DNA from: Salinibacterium sp. G-O1
GTDB lineage: Bacteria; Actinomycetota; Actinomycetes; Actinomycetales; Microbacteriaceae
Assembly: GCF_030063305.1 (NCBI RefSeq)
Contig: NZ_JASISV010000004.1
Span: forward strand, 279,627-343,626
DNA length: 64,000 nt
Direction of reading: 5' to 3'
Part shown: positions 27,164 to 36,332 of the stretch, in pieces
Layout of the letters: each line of letters starts with the position of its first letter
Position numbering within the stretch: the stretch's first letter is position 1
Notes under the pieces: model-generated
Told to the model about the DNA's origin: nothing
Databases searched by the model: none
Seen by the model: the letters and a program-made list of their open reading frames with translations, nothing else
Made by a program: the position numbers and the translations under genes

Positions 27164-28129
27164 CTAGGCCAGAGCGGCTACGTCTGCCTCGACCATTCGC
27201 GCCACAAGCTCGGTGAAAGTCACGCTCGGGTTCCATCCGAGCACCGATCGAGCCTTGCTCGCGTCGCCGAGCATCCTGTTGATTTCTGATGGCCGAACGA
27301 ACTCGGGATTGATCGAGACCAGCGGCTGCCAGTCTTCGATGCCCACCGCTGTGAATGCCGCGTCCACGAATTCGTGAACGCTGTGACTCTCGCCGGTCGC
27401 GACGATGTAGTCGTCGCCTGTCCCGAATCGGGTTGCCCGCATGATGGCGTCAACGTAGTCCGGTGCCCAGCCCCAGTCGCGCTCGACGTCGAGATTGCCC
27501 AGCTCGAGGGAGTCCTGCTGGCCCGCCGCGATGCGCGCCGCCGCGGCAGTGATCTTTCGGGTGACGAACGCCTCAGGTCGTCGGGGAGATTCATGGTTGT
27601 AGAGGATGCAGCTGGAGACGTGGAGTCCACGCGCCCGATAGATACCCACCATGGTGTGGGCGTAGGCCTTCGCGGCGCCGTACGGCGACTCCGGCGCGAT
27701 GGTGGTCGATTCGGTCTGAGGAGAGTCGACGGGAGTTCCGAAGATCTCGGCGCTCGACGCCTGGAACACCCTGACCTCACTGCCGGTCTTCTCCCGCAGG
27801 GCGAGTGCGGCATCCAGAATCCCGGCAACGGCGACTCCGGTGACGATGCCGGTGGCGACGGGCATCTTCCACGACTGCGCTACCGAGCTGATTCCGGCGA
27901 GGTTGTAGATTTCGTCGGGGGCGAGATCGGCGATCAGGCCGGCCAACCCAGCGGAATCAGCGAGGTCTCCCTCGTGAAAGGTGATTTCGGGATGACGTTC
28001 GACGAGTGTGCGAGCATCGTCGTCCCATGCCCTGATCAGTCCGTGGATCTCAGCGCCCTCGTCGGCAAGGCGATCCGCGAGATAACTGCCGTCCTGGCCA
28101 GCGATCCCCGTGATGAACGCCCGAGTCAT
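27164..28129 (-). CDS. GDP-mannose 4,6-dehydratase paralogue
   Basis: 321-residue extended SDR. FITGIAGQDGSYLADRL is the GMD-type cofactor loop; NLAGISSVAQSW, SAEIFGTP, the SPYGAAKAYAHT Tyr-Lys pair and LYNHESPRRPEAFVTRKIT are also GMD features. It is the second of two adjacent GMD-like genes (three-base gap) and is more divergent. It could be a true second dehydratase, or have shifted to reduce or epimerise the 4-keto product. The position of a Fcl or Rmd reductase, which normally accompanies GMD, is otherwise empty. Confidence 0.85.
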   Translation of the reverse strand: MTRAFITGIAGQDGSYLADRLADEGAEIHGLIRAWDDDARTLVERHPEITFHEGDLADSAGLAGLIADLAPDEIYNLAGISSVAQSWKMPVATGIVTGVAVAGILDAALALREKTGSEVRVFQASSAEIFGTPVDSPQTESTTIAPESPYGAAKAYAHTMVGIYRARGLHVSSCILYNHESPRRPEAFVTRKITAAAARIAAGQQDSLELGNLDVERDWGWAPDYVDAIMRATRFGTGDDYIVATGESHSVHEFVDAAFTAVGIEDWQPLVSINPEFVRPSEINRMLGDASKARSVLGWNPSVTFTELVARMVEADVAALA

Positions 28130-28132
28130 CGC

Positions 28133-29119
28133 TTAGAGTCGCGCAATCGACTTCTGCTCGGCGAGGTCGTTTTCGACCATCATCTTGACGAGGGTCGGGA
28201 AGTCTACGGTCGGCTTCCAGCCGAGAACCTCGCGCGCCTTGGTCGAGTCGCCGATGAGAAGGTCGACCTCGGCGGGGCGCAGGAAGCGGGGGTCGAGCTT
28301 GACGAGGGGCTCCCAGTCGCTGATGCCGACCTCGTTGAACGCAACATCGAGAAGTTCGCGAATCGAGTGCGTCTCGTTCGTTGAGATGACGTAGTCGTCA
28401 GCGACCTCCTGCTGCAGCATGAGCCACATTGCCTCGACGTAGTCTCCGGCGAAGCCCCAGTCGCGCTGCGAGTCCAGGTTGCCCATGGAGATCGACTCCT
28501 GCAGGCCAAGTGAGATACGGGCGACGGCCTGGGTGACCTTGCGAGTGACGAACTCGGGACCGCGGCGTGGTGACTCGTGGTTGAACAGGATTCCGCTCGA
28601 GGCGTGCATGCCGTACGACTCGCGGTAGTTGATGGTCATGTAGTGGCCGAAGACCTTGGCTACACCGTACGGTGAGCGCGGCCACAGGAGGGTCTCTTCG
28701 CTCTGGGGAACCTGCTGCACCTTGCCGAACATCTCAGAGCTGGATGCTTGGTAGAACTTGACCTTGTCGAGGTCGTCGCCGGCGTAGAGGCGCGTGGCCT
28801 CGAGCATATTGAGAACGCCCTTGCCCGTCACGTCTGAGGTGAGCTGTGCGTTCTCCCAGGAGTACGCGACGAAGGAGATGGCGCCGAGGTTGTATACCTC
28901 GTCCGGCTGGGCCACATTCAGGGTGCGCATGAGGCTCGAGAAGTCGGTGAGGTCACCATTGAGGAGCTTTACGCCCGGAACCGTCTTCTCGACGAGTTCG
29001 TATTTGGGGTTGTTCTGGCCACGGATAAGCCCGAAGACCTCGTACCCTTTCGACAGCAGAAGTTCTGACAGGTAGAGACCGTCTTGCCCGGTGACACCGG
29101 TGATAAGGGCGCGCTTCAT
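28133..29119 (-). CDS. gmd: GDP-mannose 4,6-dehydratase
   Basis: 328-residue extended SDR closest to classical GMD: ALITGVTGQDGLYLSELL, NLGAISFVAYSWENAQLT, SSSEMFGKVQQVPQSE (catalytic Ser/Glu region), the SPYGVAKVFGHY Tyr-Lys pair, and NHESPRRGPEFVTRKVTQA. It converts GDP-mannose to GDP-4-keto-6-deoxymannose, the branch point to GDP-fucose, GDP-rhamnose and related sugars. GGAG lies upstream of the ATG. Followed by the divergent paralogue at 27164. GDP-mannose would come through ManA (48793) and the phosphomannomutase-like protein (57819). Confidence 0.93.
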   Translation of the reverse strand: MKRALITGVTGQDGLYLSELLLSKGYEVFGLIRGQNNPKYELVEKTVPGVKLLNGDLTDFSSLMRTLNVAQPDEVYNLGAISFVAYSWENAQLTSDVTGKGVLNMLEATRLYAGDDLDKVKFYQASSSEMFGKVQQVPQSEETLLWPRSPYGVAKVFGHYMTINYRESYGMHASSGILFNHESPRRGPEFVTRKVTQAVARISLGLQESISMGNLDSQRDWGFAGDYVEAMWLMLQQEVADDYVISTNETHSIRELLDVAFNEVGISDWEPLVKLDPRFLRPAEVDLLIGDSTKAREVLGWKPTVDFPTLVKMMVENDLAEQKSIARL

Positions 29120-29224
29120 TTTCTTTACTGCTCCACTCCAAGTTGACGCCTCATCCTACACTGGGGTTTTCTCCAGCTTTCAGAGGCAAGGATGGAGATC
29201 CGGGAATGAAATCTGGAGGTGGAC

Positions 29225-29455
29225 GTGTCATCAACTGAGGCACCTGACACGGCGGCACCGAACGTCTTGGACTCCTGGTTCGTCCAGCTCGCCGCGCCGG
29301 ACGTGCGCCGCAGCGCGACCGGGAACGGCGTGCAGGGCATCGTCGGCAAACAGCTCTCCCGCATAAGGACCATCAGAAAGATCGCCGACGACCTCGGCTA
29401 TGTCGAGACGGGTCGAATACTGCTCATCGAGGCTCGAAAGGCGCTTGGCCGATGA
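29225..29455 (+). CDS. Small protein coupled to a glycosyltransferase
   Basis: 76-residue protein without signal peptide or membrane helix. A GGAGG six bases before the GTG at 29225 and a four-base overlap (ATGA) with the glycosyltransferase at 29452 support it as a real gene; GTG 29219 is a less likely start. The N-terminal 20 residues are Thr/Ala/Pro-rich; the rest is probably helical and basic (GKQLSRIRTIRKIADDLGY). I do not recognise the family. As the first gene of the three-gene operon it may be an accessory or docking factor for the two transferases that follow; this is inference. Confidence 0.7.
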   Translation: MSSTEAPDTAAPNVLDSWFVQLAAPDVRRSATGNGVQGIVGKQLSRIRTIRKIADDLGYVETGRILLIEARKALGR

Positions 29456-30948
29456 GCCCTCGTGACCCCGAGACCTTCAGGGCCGCCTTTCGATCACGGG
29501 CGCAGACCGCACTGCGCGCCATGGATATCGACACAGACGCGGCGACCACGGAGGAAGCTCTCGCCCGCCTGCTGTGTGCGGCCGCGTCGAACTCGCGAGG
29601 CCCCGAGGCCTGGCTTGCTTTCGTGGCGCTGAGCGCGGTGTTCCCGACCGCAACCCAGTTGGCGCAGTTTCGCCGTGAACTGTTTCTTGCTCAGCCAGAT
29701 CAACAGATCGCCGCCGCGCTGCGCACGGCCGGCGCCGCGCCGGGGGTTCGCTCGGCGGCACACCGCACTCTCACCATCGTGGCGGATCGACCGGTGGTCG
29801 ATGTCGGGCACACGTCATCCTCGGATCACAACACTGGAATTCAGCGAGTCGTCAGACGCACCGTGCCCCTGTGGGAGCATGAGGCCCACGAGTTGGTTGG
29901 GTGGTCAGATGACAACGCCGGATACACGGGGCTCGACCACGAGGGTCGGCATCGGGTTCTGAAATGGGGGCGTGGCAACGTGCCTCTGCCGGACAGTGCC
30001 GCAGTCGCAGGCGCTGAGGTGCTCGTGGTTCCGTGGCGCACGACGGTCATCCTTCCCGAGGTGGCCATGCCCGAACGCTGCGCTGCCCTCGCGTGCCTCG
30101 CCGAAAGTTCAGGATCCCGCGTGGCGATGATCGGCTACGACGCCATTCCGCTGGTGAGCGCTGACCTCGTCGACGACATCGAGTCAGAGCGGTTCGCGAA
30201 TTATCTGACCATCGTCAAGCACGCAGCGGTGGTCTCAGCGATCAGCGGTGCGGCGGGGGACGAATTTTCCGGATTCCGCAACGCCGTTGTCGCGCAAGGC
30301 CTGCCGGGTCCCGAGATCAGAACGGTCCCGCTCGCGGAGGATCTCGGGGTTGCTGCGGGATCTCACGAGGTCGTGGAGTCGGCAGTGCCGGTCATCCTGT
30401 GTGTGGGATCCCATGAAGCGCGTAAGAATCAGGAAGCAGTCCTGGCGGCGGCCGCCAGTCTCTTCCGGGCCGGTCACCTGTTCAAGCTGGTTTTCGTAGG
30501 GGGAGGGTCTCGCCGGAACCTGCTCCACTTCGACAGGGCACTGGCGAAGCTGAGCAAGCAAGGCATGCGGGTCGAATCCCACCGCCGTCTTGGCGACGCG
30601 GAGCTGTTCGACCTGTACGCGGCCGCCCGGTTCTGCGTCTTCGTCTCCCTGCACGAGGGCTATGGGCTTCCCGTCGTCGAGTCTCTTTCGCATGGAACAC
30701 CTGTGCTGACCAGCAATTATGGATCCCTCGCCGAAATCGCACGCGGTGGCGGATGCCTGCAGGTGGATCCGCGTTCGGTCGCGTCCATCGAATCTGGGAT
30801 GCGGGAACTTCTCGAGGATGACGACGTGATTGCCCGGCTGGGGGAAGAAATCTCGACCAGGCCCGTTCGCACCTGGAGCGATTATGCGAAGGAGTTGTGG
30901 ACCTCGTTCCTCACAGCGCCGGTGAGCAACCCAGGGAGCCCGTCATGA
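29452..30948 (+). CDS. GT4-type glycosyltransferase with N-terminal extension
   Basis: 498-residue protein. The first ~110 residues are a helical, Ala-rich extension with no recognised fold. The GT-B part opens with a PVVDVGHTS strand and the TGIQRV motif at residue 128, and its donor half has ILCVGSHEARKNQEAVLAAA, VFVSLHEGYGLPVVESLSHG and the E-x7-E pair. The TGIQRV type recurs in mannosyl- and rhamnosyltransferases of ABC-exporter-dependent polysaccharides. It is flanked by four-base overlaps on both sides, upstream with the 76-residue protein and downstream with its paralogue. Donor sugar not predictable. Confidence 0.88.
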   Translation: MSPRDPETFRAAFRSRAQTALRAMDIDTDAATTEEALARLLCAAASNSRGPEAWLAFVALSAVFPTATQLAQFRRELFLAQPDQQIAAALRTAGAAPGVRSAAHRTLTIVADRPVVDVGHTSSSDHNTGIQRVVRRTVPLWEHEAHELVGWSDDNAGYTGLDHEGRHRVLKWGRGNVPLPDSAAVAGAEVLVVPWRTTVILPEVAMPERCAALACLAESSGSRVAMIGYDAIPLVSADLVDDIESERFANYLTIVKHAAVVSAISGAAGDEFSGFRNAVVAQGLPGPEIRTVPLAEDLGVAAGSHEVVESAVPVILCVGSHEARKNQEAVLAAAASLFRAGHLFKLVFVGGGSRRNLLHFDRALAKLSKQGMRVESHRRLGDAELFDLYAAARFCVFVSLHEGYGLPVVESLSHGTPVLTSNYGSLAEIARGGGCLQVDPRSVASIESGMRELLEDDDVIARLGEEISTRPVRTWSDYAKELWTSFLTAPVSNPGSPS

Positions 30949-32363
30949 TCCGTCTTGAGTGGCTCGCCGCCCGCCTCGAAACACTGTCAGTGTCGCTCGG
31001 AGGGGCCGCCGGCGCACAAAACAAAAAGACGCTCGCGGCGGCCATCGACTCGGCGGGCGAGCGTGGCGCCTATCTCGCCCGAGCTGTGCTCAGCGGACGA
31101 ATCCCACTCGAGGGCGAGGTGCGGGAGACCCGGTCCGAGTTCGCGGCCGATTCGGTCTCAGCGCTCGACGCGCTGGTCGCGGCCACTCGCGCCGCCCACA
31201 GATTCCAGAGACCAGCCAGAGTCGTCTTGGAATCCGGACTGGTGGTGGATGTCACCGACACCTCGCAAAGCGAGTTCACCACCGGAATTCAGCGCGTTGC
31301 GCGGGAGTTGGTCGGTGCGAGCGTTCGGCTTGGGCGCAATCCGCGTCTCGTGTCGTGGAACACTCACACCGGGGAACTGTTCTCGGTGACAGGGGATGCC
31401 GCGGTCCGCGGCGGAGCCCCTGGGCTCCGTGATGCTGAACGTCATCTGGTCGTGCCGGACGGCGCCCAGTTGCTTCTGCCCGAGATCGCCGTCGACCGGG
31501 ACCGGGCGCAACGCCTCGCTTCACTCGCGCTGTTTGGTGCTGAGCGAAGCGTCGCCGTCGGATTCGACTGCATCCCCATCACGACGGCCGAAACGGCGGG
31601 ACCGGGTATGCCCGGGGCATTCTCGCGCTATCTTGCCGGAATCTCGCGATTCTCCGCAGTCGTTGCGATCTCTGGTGCTGCCCAGACGGAGTTCACGGGC
31701 TGGTCGCAGATGCTCCCGTCCGCTGGGGTCTCAGCGCCAGCCATCGACAGAGTGGACCTTCCGATCACGCCGATCGATGTGGAACCAGCCACGCCAGGTG
31801 CCCTCGTGCAAGCCCACTCTCTGGGTGAATGCCCCGTGGTGCTCTCCGTTGGGTCGCACGAGCCTCGCAAGAACCACCTGATTGTGCTTTGGGCTGCGGA
31901 GATATTGTGGCGCGAGGGGGTCGACTTCACGCTCGTGTTTGTCGGAGGAAACTCGTGGCGCTCCGAGGAGTTCACCGAGCTGGTCGCGAGACTGCAGCAG
32001 CAGGGCCGCCACATTCGCCTCGTCAGCAACGCACCAGACGCAACTGTCGCAGGTCTTTACGCCATCGCAACCGTCAGTGTGTTCTGTTCGGTCAATGAGG
32101 GGTACGGGCTGCCAGTCGCGGAGTCGTTGGCAATGGGAACTCCGGTGGTCACCGCGAACTTCGGCAGTCAACGTGACATCGGAGAGGACCGCGGTGCGAT
32201 CCTGGTGGATCCGCGGGACCCCCATGCGATCGCGGCGAGCATCCGTACCGTGCTGCTCGACGGAGACCGACGGGACGAACTCATTCAACAGTCCAGAAAC
32301 ATCGAGAAGACGAGTTGGACTAGCTATTCAGAGCAGGTTCTTGATCGGCTGAACTCCCGCTAG
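30945..32363 (+). CDS. GT4-type glycosyltransferase with N-terminal extension (paralogue)
   Basis: 472-residue protein, a tandem paralogue of the gene upstream. A ~90-residue helical extension is followed by VVDVTDTSQSEFTTGIQRVA, with TGIQRV at residue 113. The donor domain shows VLSVGSHEPRKNHLIVLWAA, LVFVGGNSWRSEEF and VNEGYGLPVAESLAMGTP. The ATG at 30945 overlaps the upstream stop (ATGA). The two paralogues have diverged in the extension but keep the same layout, which points to duplication followed by specialisation for adjacent linkages. Confidence 0.88.
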   Translation: MIRLEWLAARLETLSVSLGGAAGAQNKKTLAAAIDSAGERGAYLARAVLSGRIPLEGEVRETRSEFAADSVSALDALVAATRAAHRFQRPARVVLESGLVVDVTDTSQSEFTTGIQRVARELVGASVRLGRNPRLVSWNTHTGELFSVTGDAAVRGGAPGLRDAERHLVVPDGAQLLLPEIAVDRDRAQRLASLALFGAERSVAVGFDCIPITTAETAGPGMPGAFSRYLAGISRFSAVVAISGAAQTEFTGWSQMLPSAGVSAPAIDRVDLPITPIDVEPATPGALVQAHSLGECPVVLSVGSHEPRKNHLIVLWAAEILWREGVDFTLVFVGGNSWRSEEFTELVARLQQQGRHIRLVSNAPDATVAGLYAIATVSVFCSVNEGYGLPVAESLAMGTPVVTANFGSQRDIGEDRGAILVDPRDPHAIAASIRTVLLDGDRRDELIQQSRNIEKTSWTSYSEQVLDRLNSR

Positions 32364-32388
32364 ATTGCGCGCCCGCGCGGGTTCCGGT

Positions 32389-33888
32389 CTAGTCATCACC
32401 CGGGAAACGTGTGCGCGCGCGCAGGCTGTATTCAGGGGCGTTGACGATTGCGGCTCTGATGACGTTGTCACCGAGCGACGAGATCAGCGGACCCCAGTAC
32501 AACTTTCCGTTCTCCTCGATGTCTCGGCCCAACAGCTTCTGGTACATCGCGTTCGCTCGCAGATATGACGACTCAGTCGAGGCATACACGAACCGGACGA
32601 CCGCGCCCCGGCCATATTCCTCGGTGATCTGAGACCAATAAAGCTTGTCGTTCTCGGAGGCGGATCGTTTGAGTACGTACTGAAAGACATTCTCGACGAA
32701 TTGATCCGGGCGGGACCCCAGGTTGACGTAGTACTCGTCTGACCTCAGGAAGAACTGGTCAACGTCGTCGATCGACGCGACACCTCCAGCGCCGGTAATG
32801 GAGATCCAGTATTCGAGTCCCGACGGCTCGGCCGCGCGACCGAGGAAGGTTTGGTACGACGCCTGAATCCTGATGGTCAGGTATTCCCGGGTGTACAGGA
32901 ATTGGGTCGCGATCGACGATTTGCTTCGCCCGGCGATGAGGGCCGAGTTCCATACGGCGACGTCAGCAGGCTGAGGTGTTCGACCGAGAAGGTCCGCGAA
33001 GAGCGCCTTCACGAACGCAGTGTCGCCCCCACTGGGGTTGCCGAACCAGTCGTAGTAAATTCGCCAGAAGTTGCGGTTGCCGTATGCCGAGCAGCTATCC
33101 CCGAGACCATAAAGATTGTTCATGGCAGCCTGATTTGGCGTGTACGGGGTGTAGATGTACAGCGCGTGGGTCGCCTGATTTCGGATGTAAACGTTCTTGG
33201 TGCCGCACGACGAGTCAGGGTTGTAGAGGATCGCGCTGGTCTGGCCGACGGGGTATCGAGCGGGCCAATTGGTCGTGTAGTCCGTACCGGGGCCGGTGCC
33301 GGCCGGGCCCGTGTAGCGCTTGAAGTAGTAAGCGGCGTTGAAGAGCTGGTTGAAGAGCCCGGCCTTCGACGAGTCGCACGGCGAATCGTCCGGGCAGCCG
33401 AATCCAGTTGCGGCGCTGTACTGGTACTGCGATGGCGCCCGTGAGGTGACGAGGGATTGCTCCTTCTGCATGAGCACGAGCAGCACCTTCGGGCTGATTC
33501 CGCAGGACTGGGCGACCTTCACGATGATTCTGGCGGCCGACTCGTCGTTCGCCCCCGCGTAGCCATTGCACATGGGAGTCACGGGCTGGTTGCCGGTGTT
33601 GCCCCGATAGTCCTTCAGGCAGGTGTATCCCGAAACGCACGAGCTGACCTGGCTGTTCAGGAAATACTGAACGTCGGCTTCGTTCATTGCGGTGCCATTG
33701 AAGAAGAGCGCGTCGCTGATGATGTATCCGGGATCGAACTCGCTGGCGGGTGGAGCCGCACGCATGTCCTGCGCTGCGGCCGCGCTGGTGCTGGCCGCGG
33801 CAGGCGCGGCAAGAGCCAACCCGGACACGATAATGACGATCGCCGTCGATGCAGCGATAAATCCCCGTGTAGATCTAGCCAAGTTCAT
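32389..33888 (-). CDS. Secreted protein with lytic-transglycosylase-like region and DUF4214 modules
   Basis: 499-residue exported protein. Signal peptide at about 1-33 (AIVIIVSGLALAAPAAAST). Residues ~50-285 form a Cys-containing domain starting PGYIISDALFFNGTAMNEAD; within it ARIIVKVAQSCGISPKVLLV and the following MQKEQSLVTS look like the alpha-helical lysozyme/transglycosylase pattern with a possible catalytic Glu. From about residue 290 there are DUF4214-type repeats: FVKALFADLLGRTPQPAD, SYQTFLGRAAEPSGLEYW, VFQYVLKRSASENDKLYW and MYQKLLGRDIEENGKLYW. GGGGG precedes the ATG. It shares the C-terminal module with the protease at 14850. The enzymatic activity is inference. Confidence 0.78.
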   Translation of the reverse strand: MNLARSTRGFIAASTAIVIIVSGLALAAPAAASTSAAAAQDMRAAPPASEFDPGYIISDALFFNGTAMNEADVQYFLNSQVSSCVSGYTCLKDYRGNTGNQPVTPMCNGYAGANDESAARIIVKVAQSCGISPKVLLVLMQKEQSLVTSRAPSQYQYSAATGFGCPDDSPCDSSKAGLFNQLFNAAYYFKRYTGPAGTGPGTDYTTNWPARYPVGQTSAILYNPDSSCGTKNVYIRNQATHALYIYTPYTPNQAAMNNLYGLGDSCSAYGNRNFWRIYYDWFGNPSGGDTAFVKALFADLLGRTPQPADVAVWNSALIAGRSKSSIATQFLYTREYLTIRIQASYQTFLGRAAEPSGLEYWISITGAGGVASIDDVDQFFLRSDEYYVNLGSRPDQFVENVFQYVLKRSASENDKLYWSQITEEYGRGAVVRFVYASTESSYLRANAMYQKLLGRDIEENGKLYWGPLISSLGDNVIRAAIVNAPEYSLRARTRFPGDD

Positions 33889-34001
33889 GTGCAGTGCCCC
33901 CGTTACAACTTTTCTAAGAGATTACGGGACGCGTAGAAAAAAGCGCGAGAAGGGGGCGGAAATAGTTCGGAATGCTGCTACCGGCCGTGGGGGTCAGGTG
34001 G

Positions 34002-34922
34002 CTACAGTTCCTGTGCAAAGTTTCCTTCGAGGCGTGCGAAGACGCGCTGGGCGATCCAGATCAGGGCGAGGCTGATGAGGAAAACAACGAGTGCCCTGAT
34101 CTCAAGGTCAGGTGGGAACAGCTGATCGCTCCCCGCGGTCCACATGGACCTTTGGAACATCAGGACCACAATGGTGACCGGGTTCGACAGGAAGATCTGT
34201 TCGATCCAGCTTCCCTGAAGAATTTGATGCACGAGCTGGTACGAGTAGACGATCGGCGAAGCCCAGAACAGCACCAGCAGGATGATCTCGACGAGGTGTT
34301 GAACATCGCGGAGGTACACATTCACTGCTGACAGCAGAAGCCCGATTCCGAAGGCAAAGCTGGTGATCAGGATGAGGCCAGACGGAACGTACCAAATCGC
34401 CTCGAGGTGCGGAGGGCTTCCCACGATCAGTGTCGCAGCGAGAAGCACCATGAACTGGACGGCGAAATTGAACAGCGCCGAGCCAACAGCGGCGAGAGGG
34501 AAGATCTCGCGGGGCAGATAGACCTTCTTGATCAAACCGGCGTTACCCACGATCGAGCTCGTGGTGCCGCTGATGATCTCGGAGAAGAGCGTCCAGACTG
34601 TGAGCCCGCAGAAGATGAAGATCGCGAACTCTGGAATCGAACGCTCGGCGCTGAGGAATTTTCCTACGGCGATGTAATAGATGAGCAGCATGGCCAGGGG
34701 GCGCAGCAGGCTCCACACGAGGCCGAGTGAGCTGTTTTTGTAGCGAGCGCTCAGCTCGCGACGCACGAGCAGGCCGAGAAGCTCGCGACGCTGCCACACG
34801 CCACGTATGGCGAACGCTGTGCCGGTGAACAGCCCTCGCGGTGCCGTCAGTGTCTCGAGCCCGCCGCCGAGACGGTTGACGTCCTCAAGCGAGGTCGCAT
34901 CTGGTTGATCGTGGACTGACAC
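34002..34922 (-). CDS. Polysaccharide ABC exporter permease (Wzm/TagG type)
   Basis: 306-residue ABC-2 permease with six transmembrane helices. The amphipathic interface helix and first loop carry the family motif LLGLLVRRELSARYKNSSLG and then LVWSLLRPLAML; the IIKKVYLPRE-like GLIKKVYLPREIFPLA is typical of polysaccharide and teichoic-acid exporters. It would pair with the ATPase at 41547, 6.6 kb away, to move a lipid-linked polymer out. The GTG at 34922 was chosen because the family starts ~40 residues before the first helix; a longer frame overlaps the divergent glycosyltransferase gene. Confidence 0.92.
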   Translation of the reverse strand: MSVHDQPDATSLEDVNRLGGGLETLTAPRGLFTGTAFAIRGVWQRRELLGLLVRRELSARYKNSSLGLVWSLLRPLAMLLIYYIAVGKFLSAERSIPEFAIFIFCGLTVWTLFSEIISGTTSSIVGNAGLIKKVYLPREIFPLAAVGSALFNFAVQFMVLLAATLIVGSPPHLEAIWYVPSGLILITSFAFGIGLLLSAVNVYLRDVQHLVEIILLVLFWASPIVYSYQLVHQILQGSWIEQIFLSNPVTIVVLMFQRSMWTAGSDQLFPPDLEIRALVVFLISLALIWIAQRVFARLEGNFAQEL

Positions 34923-35045
34923 TCTGCGCCGGTACCTTCCCGTTAGCCCGCGAAATTGACCGTTCGCGGCTCCGGCTATCCTAGTTACATCTGTGGATGG
35001 AATCACTGAGCGCAGTATCGACGGCACGAACGAGACCTGGGGGCC

Positions 35046-36332
35046 ATGACAAACCGCACGATTGTCGACATCACTCGCCTCGCCACGTGGCCGGGTCGTG
35101 TCACCGGCATCCCCCGGGTGATCAGCGAATACATTCGCAGGGCCGGTGATGACGAGAATGCTGTTTTCGTCGTGTGGGACCACCCGATGCAGCGCTTCGA
35201 GGAAGTCGACGCGGCCCGCACCGCAGTGTTGCATGGACAAGGCGTCCAGTACATCCTGCAGTCCGGCTCAGGGGCTCGGCGCGCGAGGGCGTTCCGGTTC
35301 GCGGGCATTGGCCGCATCAGCGGGTTCCTGCGTCGCCGCGGTGTGCGCACGAAGTCAACGCAATTGATGAACCGGGCGCGACGACTGGAGCGATTGCGCT
35401 ACAGCGAACGAGTTGTGGTGGAGGCGGGCGCTGGCGACACTTTCGTCTCTTTCATGGGGGAGTGGGACGACCAGGGTTACATCGACGCTATTCTCGCCGC
35501 AGACGCACGCGGCTCCGCAGTCGTACAGGTCTCCTATGACCTTCTTCCGATCGTCACCCCTCAGGTTTCTGGCCATTCGACGAAGCCGATGATCAGCTAC
35601 CTGACCCAGGTGCTCCCGGTCGCCGACCTTGTCCTCGCGATTTCCGAGCACACCAAGAGCGACCTCATCGAGTGGGCAGACAGGATGCAGGTCCGACATG
35701 GGCGAGTCGAGGTATTCAGGCTCGGCGATGATTTCGGGGTCGACCGATCAGACTCGCCGAACCGCGGGAACGTTCCGGCCCGCGTGGGAGACGGCGGGTT
35801 CGTACTCTGCGTGGGAACTGTCGAGGCGCGCAAGAACCACACGCTGCTCTACTTCGTGTACCGCCTGGCCGCCAGCCGGGGGCTCGACCTTCCACCCCTG
35901 GTCATCGTCGGTCGAGAGGGCTGGCGCGGAAGCGACATCCTCCATATTCTTCGTGAAGATCCAGTTCTCGCCGGCAAGGTCTTTGTTCTCGAGGGCACGG
36001 ATGACACTGGTCTCGCCTGGCTGTACCGCAACTGCCGACTCACCATCTACCCGAGTATCTACGAGGGCTGGGGTCTTCCGATCGCCGAGAGTCTTGCGTG
36101 GGGCAAGCCGACTCTGGCCAGCAAGACCAGCAGCATGACGGAGATCGCCGGTGACCTTATCGACTACTTCGATCCGTTCTCGGCCGAGGAATGTCTGGCG
36201 GCGATTTACAAGCTGACCGATGACGCTGCGCTTGCCGAAGCTGCCGAGCGTGCGTCCCGCTACGAGCCGACGCTGTGGAGCGAGACCGTCACACAACTCA
36301 CCGACCTGATTGGTTCGGTCAGGGCATCATGA
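35046..36332 (+). CDS. GT4-type glycosyltransferase
   Basis: 428-residue GT-B protein. TIVDITRLATWPGRVTGIPR opens the acceptor domain, a TGIPRV variant of the TGIQRV loop, here at residue 20 without N-terminal extension. The donor domain has LCVGTVEARKNHTLLYFVYR, IVGREGWRGSDIL and PSIYEGWGLPIAESLAWGKP. GGGGG lies just before the ATG. It is coupled (ATGA) to the glycosyltransferase at 36329 and divergent from the exporter permease by 123 bases. Confidence 0.88.
   Translation: MTNRTIVDITRLATWPGRVTGIPRVISEYIRRAGDDENAVFVVWDHPMQRFEEVDAARTAVLHGQGVQYILQSGSGARRARAFRFAGIGRISGFLRRRGVRTKSTQLMNRARRLERLRYSERVVVEAGAGDTFVSFMGEWDDQGYIDAILAADARGSAVVQVSYDLLPIVTPQVSGHSTKPMISYLTQVLPVADLVLAISEHTKSDLIEWADRMQVRHGRVEVFRLGDDFGVDRSDSPNRGNVPARVGDGGFVLCVGTVEARKNHTLLYFVYRLAASRGLDLPPLVIVGREGWRGSDILHILREDPVLAGKVFVLEGTDDTGLAWLYRNCRLTIYPSIYEGWGLPIAESLAWGKPTLASKTSSMTEIAGDLIDYFDPFSAEECLAAIYKLTDDAALAEAAERASRYEPTLWSETVTQLTDLIGSVRAS

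Noticed and set aside
32372..32381. CCCGCGCGGG palindrome after the convergent glycosyltransferase
   Set aside because: Only a five-pair stem with no room for a loop and no T-tract; expected by chance at this GC content.
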